A stretch of 64,000 nucleotides of DNA, taken from positions 1 to 64,000 of the forward strand of contig JAEEJA010000019.1 in NCBI GenBank assembly GCA_016281605.1. Reading direction: 5' to 3'. The number at the start of each line of letters is the position of its first letter. Positions within the stretch are counted from its first letter, which is position 1. Source of the stretch: Lachnospiraceae bacterium. GTDB taxonomy: Bacteria > Bacillota > Clostridia > Lachnospirales > Lachnospiraceae. The notes beneath the pieces are model-generated. The model was not told the origin of the DNA. It ran no database searches and was given only the letters and a program-made list of their open reading frames with translations. Of the stretch, positions 24,484-33,101 are shown in pieces. Position numbers and translations under genes: made by a program.

Positions 24484-25395
24484 ATGAAAAAAGTAAGAAT
24501 TATAACAGACAGTAACAGTGGTATGACATTAGAGGAAGGAGATCGCTTCGGAATCAAGGTTCTTTCTATGCCTTTTATAATCGATGGAAAAACATACTAT
24601 GAAAATGTTACTCTTACACAAAGCGAATTTTACGATATGCTTGGTGCGGATACAGATATATCTACATCACAGCCAAGTATCCCTGATATAAAAAAATGTT
24701 GGGAAGAGGAACTTTCAGAGTATGAATCGATAGTTCATATACCGATGTCAAGTGGTCTTTCAGGTTCTACAAGTACTGCTATGGCTCTTGCTGATGATTA
24801 TGACGGAAGAGTTCAGGTGGTAGATAATCAGCGCATTAGTGTTACTCAGTATCAGAGTGCTCTCGACGCGCTTGAGCTTGCTAATGCAGGTATGTCAGCA
24901 GAGAACATTAAGAGAGTTCTTGAAGAAGTAAAGTTTGAATCAAGTATCTATATAAAGTTAGAAACCCTTAAGTATTTAAAGAAGGGTGGACGTATAACTC
25001 CGGCTGCAGCTGCTGTCGGAACAGCTTTAAGACTTAAGCCCGTTCTTCAGATACAGGGTGAAAAGCTGGATGCATTTTCTATTGCACGTACAGGAAAGCA
25101 GGCAGAAAAGAAGATGTTAGACGCACTTGAGCATGATATAGAGACTCGTTTTGGCGGTATGGATAATATAGAGAATATCCATATAGAGATAGCTCATACC
25201 GCTAACGAGGAAGCAGCTCATGAATTTAAAAATCAGATAACAGAGCGCTTTGGAGTGAAGGAAGTACTTATAGCTCCTCTTTCATTATCCATAGCTTGTC
25301 ACATAGGACCGGGATCCCTTGCTATAGCCTGCTCCAGAGAAATAAATGATTCTATGTCCGCCCATAGTGAATTACAAAAGACTATGGTTGTTTAG
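24484..25395 (+). CDS. DegV family fatty-acid-binding protein
   Basis: A 303-residue DegV/FakB-type protein that holds a fatty acid so that FakA kinase can phosphorylate it for use in phospholipid synthesis. Family blocks are TDSNSGM near the N-terminus, SMPFIIDGKTYYE, MSSGLSGSTSTA (lipid head-group pocket), LKYLKKGGRI and the C-terminal CHIGPGSLAIA. Start ATG 24484 is placed six bases after GAGG (24474-24477); an earlier in-frame ATG overlaps that site. No kinase gene is nearby. Confidence 0.93.
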   Translation: MKKVRIITDSNSGMTLEEGDRFGIKVLSMPFIIDGKTYYENVTLTQSEFYDMLGADTDISTSQPSIPDIKKCWEEELSEYESIVHIPMSSGLSGSTSTAMALADDYDGRVQVVDNQRISVTQYQSALDALELANAGMSAENIKRVLEEVKFESSIYIKLETLKYLKKGGRITPAAAAVGTALRLKPVLQIQGEKLDAFSIARTGKQAEKKMLDALEHDIETRFGGMDNIENIHIEIAHTANEEAAHEFKNQITERFGVKEVLIAPLSLSIACHIGPGSLAIACSREINDSMSAHSELQKTMVV

Positions 25396-25452
25396 TACTA
25401 TTAAAAAGCAAGTTCTCTGATTGTACTATGTAATGAAAAAAGGATAATTGAT

Positions 25453-27549
25453 ATGAGAAAAAGAGATAAATCATATAAAAAGATAAAGAGGGTGAGAATT
25501 TGGTCGTCTCTCTTTGTCTTTTTTATTTTTTTTGTCGGAGCATTTTCAATCTTGGCTGTTTTGGGACAAATGCTGTTTCGCTATGCAGTAGAAGAAAGAT
25601 TTATAAATGAATATCAGTTGATTAAAAAAATGGCTGATGTTTACGATAGTCCTGAATTTTCAGATAAGAAAAAATTTGAGATTCTCAAGATGGAAAAAAG
25701 GGCTTTTGCGGTTAAGGAAAAAGATGGAAAATATATATACAGATACGGAAATCTTTCTATTAATGAAGATGGTGGGAAGGTAATATTACCTAGCTCAGGA
25801 GAGAAGATAAATGTATATGCTGATACCATAATGCCTTTTATATATCCTAAGGATAACGATATAAAGGTAAATCCTGCTGTTCTGGAGAAAATATATGATA
25901 ATATAAATGCTGATGCATTTAAAGATAAAGATATATCCGAAAAATCCGATGAAACCTTTGATATTGATATTACTAATAAGGATTCTTCTGATGAAGTAAA
26001 TACTACTGATATTAATGATTCATTAACTATAATTAACAATAAAGAAGTCCTGCTTTTGCCATACTGGATTTCCATAGAAGTTAATGATGGACAACAGATA
26101 ATGTACTGTAGGGCTAATTATAAGATAGATATCCTGGATGTTGCACTTATAATGCTTTTGATGCTTTCATTGGTTTTTATGACAATAGTACTTGTTATAT
26201 ATATTATTGTAAAAACAGTATCAACCTTTATTAGCCAAAAAAGAATATTCAATGTCCTATATACAGATGAAGAGACAAACGGATACAATTGGTTTTATTT
26301 AAGAAAGCGTGGAGAGAAGCTGATTCGTTCTCGTATGAATGCGAATAAGAATTACTCATTGATTGCCATCAGTTTCGTAGGATACAGGAATTATTGCATG
26401 TGTCACTCCATACAGGAAGGGCAAAAGCTTCTCAGAAAAATATATAGAAAAGTAAGACTTTCTATCGACAAGAAGGAAATATGCGCCCAGAAGTCTTCGG
26501 CTAATTTTGTTATTCTGTTAAGGTATTCAGATGAAGAAGAACTTAAAGATAGGATAAACAGTATTATCTCAGAGCTTGAAACCATAGATGAGAATCATAA
26601 ATGTGCCTTTCATATCGGAGTTGACCTTATACCTTCATCAAAGATTATGAAGGATAAATCAAGAAAGAAAATAGATCTTGATAATGAATACAACAATGCG
26701 AGTGCAGCAAGAGAAACTTTATCAGAGAGTGATGATTCAGGCGTGGTATTTTATGATGAAAAACTATTGGAAGAGCAGCGCTGGCTTGATAAAGTTCAGG
26801 AATATCAAAAGAAAGCAATTGAAAAGGAAGAATTCTTAGTTTATTATCAGCCAAAGTATAATCCTAAGACTAATACTCTAAGAGGTGCAGAAGCTCTGGT
26901 TCGCTGGGAGTCTCCTGAACTTGGATTCGTAAGTCCGGGAAGATTCATACCTATATTTGAAAAGAATGGATTTATAACGCAGCTCGATCACTATATGATT
27001 GAGCACGTTTCTGCAGATCAGAAGAGATGGAAGGATGCGGGATTAAATTGTGTACCTGTTTCTGTCAATGTTTCGAGGGCTCACTTTATAGAAAAAGACT
27101 TAGCAGAGCAGATATGTGATATGGTAGATAAAGCGGGAACTCCTCATGAGCTTATAGAAATAGAACTTACTGAAAGTGCTTTCTTCGATGATAAGAAGGC
27201 AATAGTTGAAACCATAAGAAGGCTTAAAGAGTACGGTTTCAGTGTTTCTATGGATGATTTTGGTTCAGGATACTCTTCGCTCAACTCTCTTAAGGATATG
27301 CCTCTTGATGTGCTAAAGCTGGATGCAGAATTTTTCAGAGGAGATAATGAGGGAGAGCGCGGTGAAATTGTTGTATCGGAAGCAATAAATCTTGCAAAAA
27401 AACTAAATATGAAAACTGTTGCTGAAGGTGTAGAGATAAAGGAGCAGGTGGACTTCCTGGTTGCACAGGAGTGTGATATGATTCAGGGATACTATTATGC
27501 GAAACCCATGCCTGCAAAGGAGTATGAAGAGAGACTTTCAAATCAGTAA
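25453..27549 (+). CDS. Membrane EAL-domain protein, probable c-di-GMP phosphodiesterase
   Basis: A 698-residue sensor enzyme. Membrane segments at about 18-42 and 228-252 bracket an extracytoplasmic region of about 185 residues with no fold I recognise. A degenerate GGDEF-like domain (about 265-430) lacks the GGDEF signature. The EAL domain (about 455-695) keeps the catalytic set: EALVRW, NVSR, ELTESAF, DDFGSGYSS, KLD, AEGVE and IQGYY. It should therefore hydrolyse c-di-GMP in response to an outside signal, perhaps with the GGDEF relic binding GTP. A terminator shared with the opposite trp operon follows. Confidence 0.9.
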   Translation: MRKRDKSYKKIKRVRIWSSLFVFFIFFVGAFSILAVLGQMLFRYAVEERFINEYQLIKKMADVYDSPEFSDKKKFEILKMEKRAFAVKEKDGKYIYRYGNLSINEDGGKVILPSSGEKINVYADTIMPFIYPKDNDIKVNPAVLEKIYDNINADAFKDKDISEKSDETFDIDITNKDSSDEVNTTDINDSLTIINNKEVLLLPYWISIEVNDGQQIMYCRANYKIDILDVALIMLLMLSLVFMTIVLVIYIIVKTVSTFISQKRIFNVLYTDEETNGYNWFYLRKRGEKLIRSRMNANKNYSLIAISFVGYRNYCMCHSIQEGQKLLRKIYRKVRLSIDKKEICAQKSSANFVILLRYSDEEELKDRINSIISELETIDENHKCAFHIGVDLIPSSKIMKDKSRKKIDLDNEYNNASAARETLSESDDSGVVFYDEKLLEEQRWLDKVQEYQKKAIEKEEFLVYYQPKYNPKTNTLRGAEALVRWESPELGFVSPGRFIPIFEKNGFITQLDHYMIEHVSADQKRWKDAGLNCVPVSVNVSRAHFIEKDLAEQICDMVDKAGTPHELIEIELTESAFFDDKKAIVETIRRLKEYGFSVSMDDFGSGYSSLNSLKDMPLDVLKLDAEFFRGDNEGERGEIVVSEAINLAKKLNMKTVAEGVEIKEQVDFLVAQECDMIQGYYYAKPMPAKEYEERLSNQ

Positions 27550-27553
27550 TATA

Positions 27554-27584
27554 AAAAAAGGCCCGATTGACTCTGGCCTTTTTT
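27554..27584. terminator. Bidirectional terminator
   Basis: AAAAAAGGCC ... GGCCTTTTTT with an 11-base loop. It has an A-run on one side and a T-run on the other, so it can stop both the plus-strand EAL gene and the minus-strand trpD-trpCF transcript. Confidence 0.8.
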
Positions 27585-27618
27585 ACTATTATGACTATAT
27601 ATAATCAAAAATATTTAT

Positions 27619-29013
27619 TTAAGGTCTTAGATAACTGATTAAAGACTCTAAGCTCTTCCCGTCTTTGATTCCGGGAGATACTTCAACTCCTGTCATAATA
27701 TCTACATAATCAGGGTGTAATTCATTTATGATTTTGGAAATATTGTCTAGATTAATTCCGCCTCCAATAAGGGTTGTTTTTTGGACAGCATTAATAGAAG
27801 TGCAAATATCATCCATATAGGATGAGTGACTTATGGCTTCGCTGTTAGAACTTGCGTTTGAAGCATCTCTATTATCAAAAAGTATGCAGTCGATAGGAGA
27901 AGTGTCGATTCTTTTTGCTATTTCAATGAGCTTCTCTGTGCCAAAGGTCTTAATTCGCTCGGAGACCTTCATAGGTATGCTTCGAACACAAGATATACCC
28001 ATGTTTTTTAATTCTCTTGCAATTTCAGAGCTTTCTTCGTATGTTTCTGTATAATGTAATTGTATAACATCAGGATGGAGTAGATTAGCAATCTTTAGAA
28101 TCTTATCCTTAGAGCCACCTGTAACTATAGAGATTCTTGAAAGATGAGTATCAAACAGATTCCTTGTTTTTTCAATAAGTATTTGTGCTTTATCGCATGT
28201 TAAGTTCCATGGAACAGGAATCGGATAATCAACTACAAATCCAATTAGGTCAACATAGTTATTTAGACATAGACTGACGCTTTCAGTATTCATATTGCCA
28301 CAGATTTTTATTCCTGTCTTAGAAGTCATAGACTTATAAGCTTTTTCGATATCCGTAGCTAAAAGGAGTGATGTGCCTACAAGTGCACCGTAGGAACCTG
28401 ACTTTATTACTTCTCTTACCTCGTGAGGATTCTTTATAGAGCTTTCACTTATTAGAAGAGCATCCTTAGGTGCATATTTAAGCAGTGTTTTAGATAGATT
28501 ATAGTCACCGTCATCTCTTTCAAGTTTTAATATATCCCTGTTGTTAATGCCTATAAGCTTCGCTTTTAATTGCTTTGCGTGTTCTAAATCTTCTTTGGTA
28601 TGAGTTTCGACGAAGGGTGTAAGTCCCATATCCAATGCTTTATAATAAAAATATTCGAGTTTTTCTTTGCCGAGGCAGGAGTACATAAGAAGAATAGCAG
28701 ATGCGCCTGCATCGATAGTTTCTTCCAAATCTTTATCGTTTTGTACAAAGTCTTTTCTAAGTACCGGTACACTTACTGCTTGACATATATCTTTTAGCAT
28801 TTTAAGAGACCCATGAAACTCTGCTCCCTCAGTAACCACAGAGAGTACGGGTGCCCCTGCAAAAACAAGCGCTTTAGCTATATCTACAGGGTTTCTTTTT
28901 TTTATAAGATCTCCGTCTTTTGGAGAAAAGCACTTTATATCCGGTATAACCGGATTAAAAAGTGTATTGTCAATTTTTTTTAGTGCTTCATAAAAATTCA
29001 AATTAGATTTCAT
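27619..29013 (-). CDS. trpCF: Fused indole-3-glycerol-phosphate synthase / phosphoribosylanthranilate isomerase
   Basis: A 464-residue TrpC-TrpF fusion for two consecutive steps of tryptophan synthesis. The TrpC part (about 1-240) has PVLRKDFV with catalytic Lys, the INNRD block, and ISESSI (usually ISESGI). The TrpF part (about 245-464) has catalytic Cys in KICG and Asp in LFDNRD, and ends with VDIMTGVEVSPGIKDG. The conserved TrpF S-P-R-x-[VL] segment reads VPWNLT here, losing the arginine that binds anthranilate in studied enzymes. The ATG at 29013 is preferred (AAGGA nine bases upstream) over one at 29022 that abuts it. Last gene of the T-box operon. Confidence 0.92.
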   Translation of the reverse strand: MKSNLNFYEALKKIDNTLFNPVIPDIKCFSPKDGDLIKKRNPVDIAKALVFAGAPVLSVVTEGAEFHGSLKMLKDICQAVSVPVLRKDFVQNDKDLEETIDAGASAILLMYSCLGKEKLEYFYYKALDMGLTPFVETHTKEDLEHAKQLKAKLIGINNRDILKLERDDGDYNLSKTLLKYAPKDALLISESSIKNPHEVREVIKSGSYGALVGTSLLLATDIEKAYKSMTSKTGIKICGNMNTESVSLCLNNYVDLIGFVVDYPIPVPWNLTCDKAQILIEKTRNLFDTHLSRISIVTGGSKDKILKIANLLHPDVIQLHYTETYEESSEIARELKNMGISCVRSIPMKVSERIKTFGTEKLIEIAKRIDTSPIDCILFDNRDASNASSNSEAISHSSYMDDICTSINAVQKTTLIGGGINLDNISKIINELHPDYVDIMTGVEVSPGIKDGKSLESLISYLRP

Positions 29014-29029
29014 AGGTCTCATTCCTTAT

Positions 29030-30055
29030 TTATTTTAAGTATGCATTGGAACGCTCTTTAAGTAATTCTAAAGTTTCTAGAGCTTTTCCGCTTTCGATTA
29101 TTTCAGATACTTTTTTGATTCCATCATTAAAGTCAGTTGCTTTATCGCCTACCATAAGGGCTCCCGCTGCATTTAAAAGTACTGCATCCTTCTGAGGACC
29201 GGTGATTTTTCCTTCAAATACACCTCTAATGATAGCTGCATTGACCTCAGGTGTGCCGGTTTTAATATCCTCAAGCTTACATCTGTTAAGGCCAAAATCT
29301 TCAGGAGCAATCTCAAAGGTATTTAGAGAGCCGTCTTTTAGTTCTACAATTCTTGTTTTTCCAAGAAGAGAAATCTCATCTAAGCCGTCAAGTCCGTGTA
29401 CAAACATTGCTCTTGTATAACCCAGTTCTTTTGCAACATGTGCAACCTGCTCGAGTAACTCGGGCTTATAAACTCCAAGAAGATGTCTTGGGGCAAAAGC
29501 AGGATTGATAAGAGGTCCGATAATAGTATAAAAGATTGTTTTAATTCCAAGAGCTGACTCCGGTGGAAGAACTTTACACATTACAGGGTGGAAAAGAGGA
29601 GCATAGATAAATGCAATGTTGATTTCTTCTATTAGCTCTGCAGCCTGCTCTTGATTAAGATTGATATTTATTCCAAGTGCTTCGAGTACATCTGCACTTC
29701 CTGAAAGACTTGATATGGAGCGACTACCGTGCTTTGCTATTGGAATTCCTGCAGCTGCCGATATGATTGCAGTTGCTGTGGAAATGTTGTATGTGCTTAA
29801 ACCACCGCCTGTTCCGCAGGTATCCATCATTTCTGATGTGAGCTTTGGCTTGATAGGAATACAATTATTTCTCATAGCCTTAGCTGTGTAGGTGATTTCA
29901 TCAAGAGTAGGTACCTTCATGGAAAGAGCTACCAAAAAACCTGATATCTGCCCGTCTGTAAGCTTATCTTCTTTGATATCATTGATAATTTCAAAGATGT
30001 CCTCCTCTGTGAGGTTTTCATGGTTGGTAAGTTTCTGTAAAATGTCCTTGTACAT
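29030..30055 (-). CDS. trpD: Anthranilate phosphoribosyltransferase
   Basis: Joins anthranilate and PRPP, the second step of tryptophan synthesis. The PRPP loop DTCGTGGG is near residue 81, followed by FNISTA-like YNISTATA and KHGSRS. Length 341 is normal. AAAGGAG precedes the ATG. It is the first gene after a tryptophan T-box leader and is followed 16 bases later by trpCF; trpE, trpG, trpB and trpA are not in the window. Confidence 0.96.
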   Translation of the reverse strand: MYKDILQKLTNHENLTEEDIFEIINDIKEDKLTDGQISGFLVALSMKVPTLDEITYTAKAMRNNCIPIKPKLTSEMMDTCGTGGGLSTYNISTATAIISAAAGIPIAKHGSRSISSLSGSADVLEALGININLNQEQAAELIEEINIAFIYAPLFHPVMCKVLPPESALGIKTIFYTIIGPLINPAFAPRHLLGVYKPELLEQVAHVAKELGYTRAMFVHGLDGLDEISLLGKTRIVELKDGSLNTFEIAPEDFGLNRCKLEDIKTGTPEVNAAIIRGVFEGKITGPQKDAVLLNAAGALMVGDKATDFNDGIKKVSEIIESGKALETLELLKERSNAYLK

Positions 30056-30189
30056 AGTTTGTCTCCTTTTCTTTTTTTAATTAATATAGTTTAAAGATAC
30101 TAATGGTAACAAATTCGAGTTGAATTTGTCATATTGAGCTTGGGACATTTTAGAAATATTTATAAAGATGAATCATAAATAAAACTACG

Positions 30190-30480
30190 AAAAAAGCTCC
30201 TGTCCCAATACTGCTGGGACAGGAGCGATAGTTTACATATCTGTTTCCTGCGGTGCCACCCGGCTTGACGTATAAAACGCCCACTCAACGCATACCATCA
30301 TATGCTGACTTTTGGTTACGAAGTGTCTTCTCCGTCTCACATACTTTCGCTCAACAAATACAAAACGATTTCTGCTCGCCCTCAGAAGTCCATTCAATCA
30401 TACTATCCTTGTTGCAATCACACCATCTGCAACTCTCTGGAAAGGAATCATAGGATTTACTTACTCTTCCTCAACGGTTT
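30190..30480 (-). promoter_or_regulatory. Tryptophan T-box leader (riboswitch) upstream of trpD
   Basis: Read on the minus strand, the leader has the T-box order of elements. Stem I contains AGAGAGTTGCAGATGG; the specifier loop reads GAATGGACTTCTGAG with codon UGG at 30392-30390 (tryptophan). The T-box sequence GGGTGGCACCGCA lies at 30261-30249, and its UGGC would pair with a tRNA 3' end GCCA, as expected for tRNA-Trp with discriminator G. A terminator follows: arms of 12 bases at 30215-30226 and 30196-30207 and a T-run at 30195-30190. Uncharged tRNA-Trp should favour the antiterminator and turn on trpD-trpCF. Confidence 0.92.
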
Positions 30481-30485
30481 AAAAT

Positions 30486-30514
30486 AAAATATCATTAATT
30501 TAGACTTATGTCAA
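30486..30514 (-). promoter_or_regulatory. Promoter of the trp T-box operon
   Basis: On the minus strand TTGACA (30514-30509), 17-base spacer, TATTTT (30491-30486), directly ahead of the T-box leader. The left end of the IS30 remnant lies only about 40 bases upstream. Confidence 0.75.
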
Positions 30515-30555
30515 CCCCGAAATTAAAAAATGCTGGACATGTTGTTTGCATTTCG

Positions 30556-31699
30556 AAATTCCACTTTGGGATGGAATTTAACTATTCCAAACCACAATGC
30601 CATCAATAGTGGATTTTACTTTTTCCGAAAATATTATATAATCCTCTTTCCAAACATGGCTAATCTTTCCCGGCAGATATGGAGGATTATCATGAGTAAA
30701 CAAAAACATTTAACTATTGAAGAAAGAACTGTTATTGAAATTGAACTTGGAAAAAGAAGTTCATTTAAGTCAATTGCTTTACTTATTGGCAAGGACTGTA
30801 CAACTGTATCTAAAGAGATCAGGAATCATCGCGTCTCTGAAAAGACCGGTGCTTATGGCAAATCATTTAATGACTGTCTGAATGCCGTCACCCATTCATG
30901 CAGCACCAAGCATATCTGTGAAAGATGTACTTACCACAACAGACCCTGCTGGGCCTGTGGCAAATGCTCCGAAACCTGCATTGCATATGTCAAGTACAGC
31001 TGTCCTAAACTCAATAAGCCGCCTTATGTATGTAACGGATGTCCTGACCGGACTAAATGCTGCCTTGAAAAATTTTTCTACCGTGCCGCAAAATCACAGA
31101 AAGAATACGATTTTTTTAAATCTGAATCCCGTTCCGGTTTTGCTGTATCTGAAGAAGAATTAAAACAGCTTGATGAGGTTATCTCACCCCTTATTAAAAA
31201 GGGTCAGTCCCTTCGCCACATTTCCATTTACCTTGCGGACAACGGCAGTGAATTCTCCAATCCCACAGCGGTCGAATTCGACAAGCAGGGCAACCACCGT
31301 ACGCACATGTTCTACTGTGATGCAAATGCTCCTTATCAGAAGGGCAACTGTGAAAACAACCATGAACTGATACGCAGAATAATTCCTAAAGGAACGGATC
31401 TTGGTCAATACACACAGGAGCAGATCAACCTTATGATGAGCCATATAAACTCATATGCACGGAAGACTCTCGGTAATAAAAGCCCTTATGAACTGTTTGC
31501 TTTCATGTATGGAGAAGAGCTTCTAAAGGTATTCAATCTTAAACTCATTCCTGCGGATGAGATCATTCTTACACCTGCACTTTTAAAGAAAATGTAACTA
31601 CAGTTTTTAATATATGAAAAAGCAAGCCGGGATAAGAAGTTGTGCAGCCATTATAACACTTACAACAGGGGTGGAATTTAACCTTACAAAGTGGAATTT
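30556..31699 (+). mobile_element. IS30-family insertion sequence remnant
   Basis: Perfect 13-base inverted repeats AAATTCCACTTTG (30556-30568) and CAAAGTGGAATTT (31687-31699) bound 1144 bases that hold one transposase frame. A TGGAATTTAAC motif also lies just inside each end. No obvious target duplication flanks the repeats. The element is shorter than usual IS30 members because the transposase has an internal deletion. Confidence 0.75.
30692..31597 (+). pseudogene. IS30-family transposase with in-frame internal deletion
   Basis: The frame is open (301 residues) but the protein is incomplete. The N-terminal HTH (KHLTIEERTVIEIELGKR) and the cysteine-rich region are intact up to KGQSLRHIS, and the sequence then jumps directly to LADNGSEFSNP, the second catalytic aspartate region, continuing to the family's YQKGNCENNHELIRR with catalytic Glu. 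The roughly 100 or more residues that normally lie between, including the first catalytic Asp of the DDE triad, are missing. It is thus probably unable to transpose by itself but could bind the ends. GGAGG precedes the ATG. Confidence 0.85.
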
Positions 31700-31740
31700 A
31701 CTTTTTCAATTCACCTTTATTTTGATTTGTTTTTTACTAT

Positions 31741-33024
31741 TCACGATTGGTTTACTTTCCCGCTCTTATTAGGGGAATTCACTGATTTTAAATCCGGCGT
31801 AAACAATACCATAAATATAACCTCAAAAAGCCATATCATTACATTAAACGTAGAACACCCAAAGAATGGAATAGTTTCAAAAGCTGTTGAGTCATAAGGT
31901 TCATAGACCAGACCCATTATTATCATAAAGCCAAGATGAACGGAAAATATAACTATAATACATGAACTAATGTATTTACTATTGTATATATCGTCCCTTT
32001 TATGCTTTAATATATAATAAATATTAACAGCCATCTTATATAAAACTACTCCTAATAACCCTAAAGTGAGTAGCAAAGCAACAACTCCGTTCTCAAAACC
32101 ATATTCCTTAAAGCAAGTCAGAATCGGTCCTCTTTCAGCAATGTAATCCCTGATTTGATCACCCAAATATCTGTCTTTATAAGCTGCAAATGCCTCCGAT
32201 ATGGTCTTTCCTTTTTCTATATCACTCAAAACAATTTCCGTATAGAAATCATATTTATATACATGAGGTTTTAACTTCATGGGATCAATATATAAAAGAA
32301 CACCAAAAACGATATCCTGGATTATAAGTGGATACTTTATTGCATTTTTAGTACCAATCCCCAATAATATGATACTCAGGGTATATAGTATAACAAAAAG
32401 GATTGCTATATTATAGTCATTGTAAACAATTGTGATACTCGCAAAAATACCACCTGTTACAATAATTGTAAATAATAAGTACTTCTTGGGTATACCGGAT
32501 TTACTGCTCCTGTAATTATTGGAAAACTTTAAAATCCCAGGTATAAATAAAAAGAAGAAAAAAATACATATTAATTCAGCCGGTCTGAATAAATAGATAT
32601 ACTTTTTTATGATATCGGTACCATTGATTTTTCCCATACCTGAAAAGCTGTTAAGTATACCCTCCCCACCTTTTAATTTTGACGTATATCCTATTGCCAA
32701 TAAAACAGGATTACTCTTTTCGGCTAGCTTAAAATCAAAACCAAATCCTGCAAATACAATTGTTATAAATACAAGGTTTAAAATGACAAACAATATTTTT
32801 GATATATTAGTTGTTTCATGCTTATATATTTTATGTATATAAATCAAAACTACTGCCACTCCGAATATATTTATAGCGATTGTATGGATATAGTTAATAT
32901 CCAATAAAGTCAGCATTTTTTCATAAGAAAAAGCAGTAACCTGATGGTATGAAATATATACATTTATAACCATAATACCTAAACAAAGTATTACTAAAAG
33001 AATTGATGAAACCTTGATTTTCAT
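31741..33024 (-). CDS. Polytopic membrane protein, possibly a divergent SEDS (FtsW/RodA-like) protein
   Basis: A 427-residue protein with about ten predicted membrane segments. The order near the C-terminus resembles SEDS proteins: RGPILTCFKEYGFENGVV with a following helix recalls the FtsW/RodA segment ending in EELG, and MGLVYEPYDSTAFETIPFFGCST recalls the MGVL-x-P-x-TG-x-x-LPFLSYGGSS loop. Similarity is weak and the catalytic aspartate of SEDS glycosyltransferases is not evident, so this is a tentative call. It lies 77 bases downstream of a secreted peptidase gene on the same strand, ends 42 bases from the IS30 remnant, and is AT-rich. Confidence 0.45.
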   Translation of the reverse strand: MKIKVSSILLVILCLGIMVINVYISYHQVTAFSYEKMLTLLDINYIHTIAINIFGVAVVLIYIHKIYKHETTNISKILFVILNLVFITIVFAGFGFDFKLAEKSNPVLLAIGYTSKLKGGEGILNSFSGMGKINGTDIIKKYIYLFRPAELICIFFFFLFIPGILKFSNNYRSSKSGIPKKYLLFTIIVTGGIFASITIVYNDYNIAILFVILYTLSIILLGIGTKNAIKYPLIIQDIVFGVLLYIDPMKLKPHVYKYDFYTEIVLSDIEKGKTISEAFAAYKDRYLGDQIRDYIAERGPILTCFKEYGFENGVVALLLTLGLLGVVLYKMAVNIYYILKHKRDDIYNSKYISSCIIVIFSVHLGFMIIMGLVYEPYDSTAFETIPFFGCSTFNVMIWLFEVIFMVLFTPDLKSVNSPNKSGKVNQS

Positions 33025-33101
33025 GGCATGACCTCGTATTATTTGATGGTAGTGTCATTTGTTAACAATACTTGTAATCAGTTTGACTCTTTATTATCTT
33101 T

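Noticed and set aside
30253..30487. Small plus-strand frames opposite the trpD leader
   Set aside because: They lie inside the T-box leader and have no ribosome sites; the RNA structure on the minus strand explains the sequence.
31741..33024. Firm annotation as FtsW or RodA
   Set aside because: Only loop patterns are similar and the catalytic aspartate region is not evident, so it is left as a tentative SEDS-like protein.
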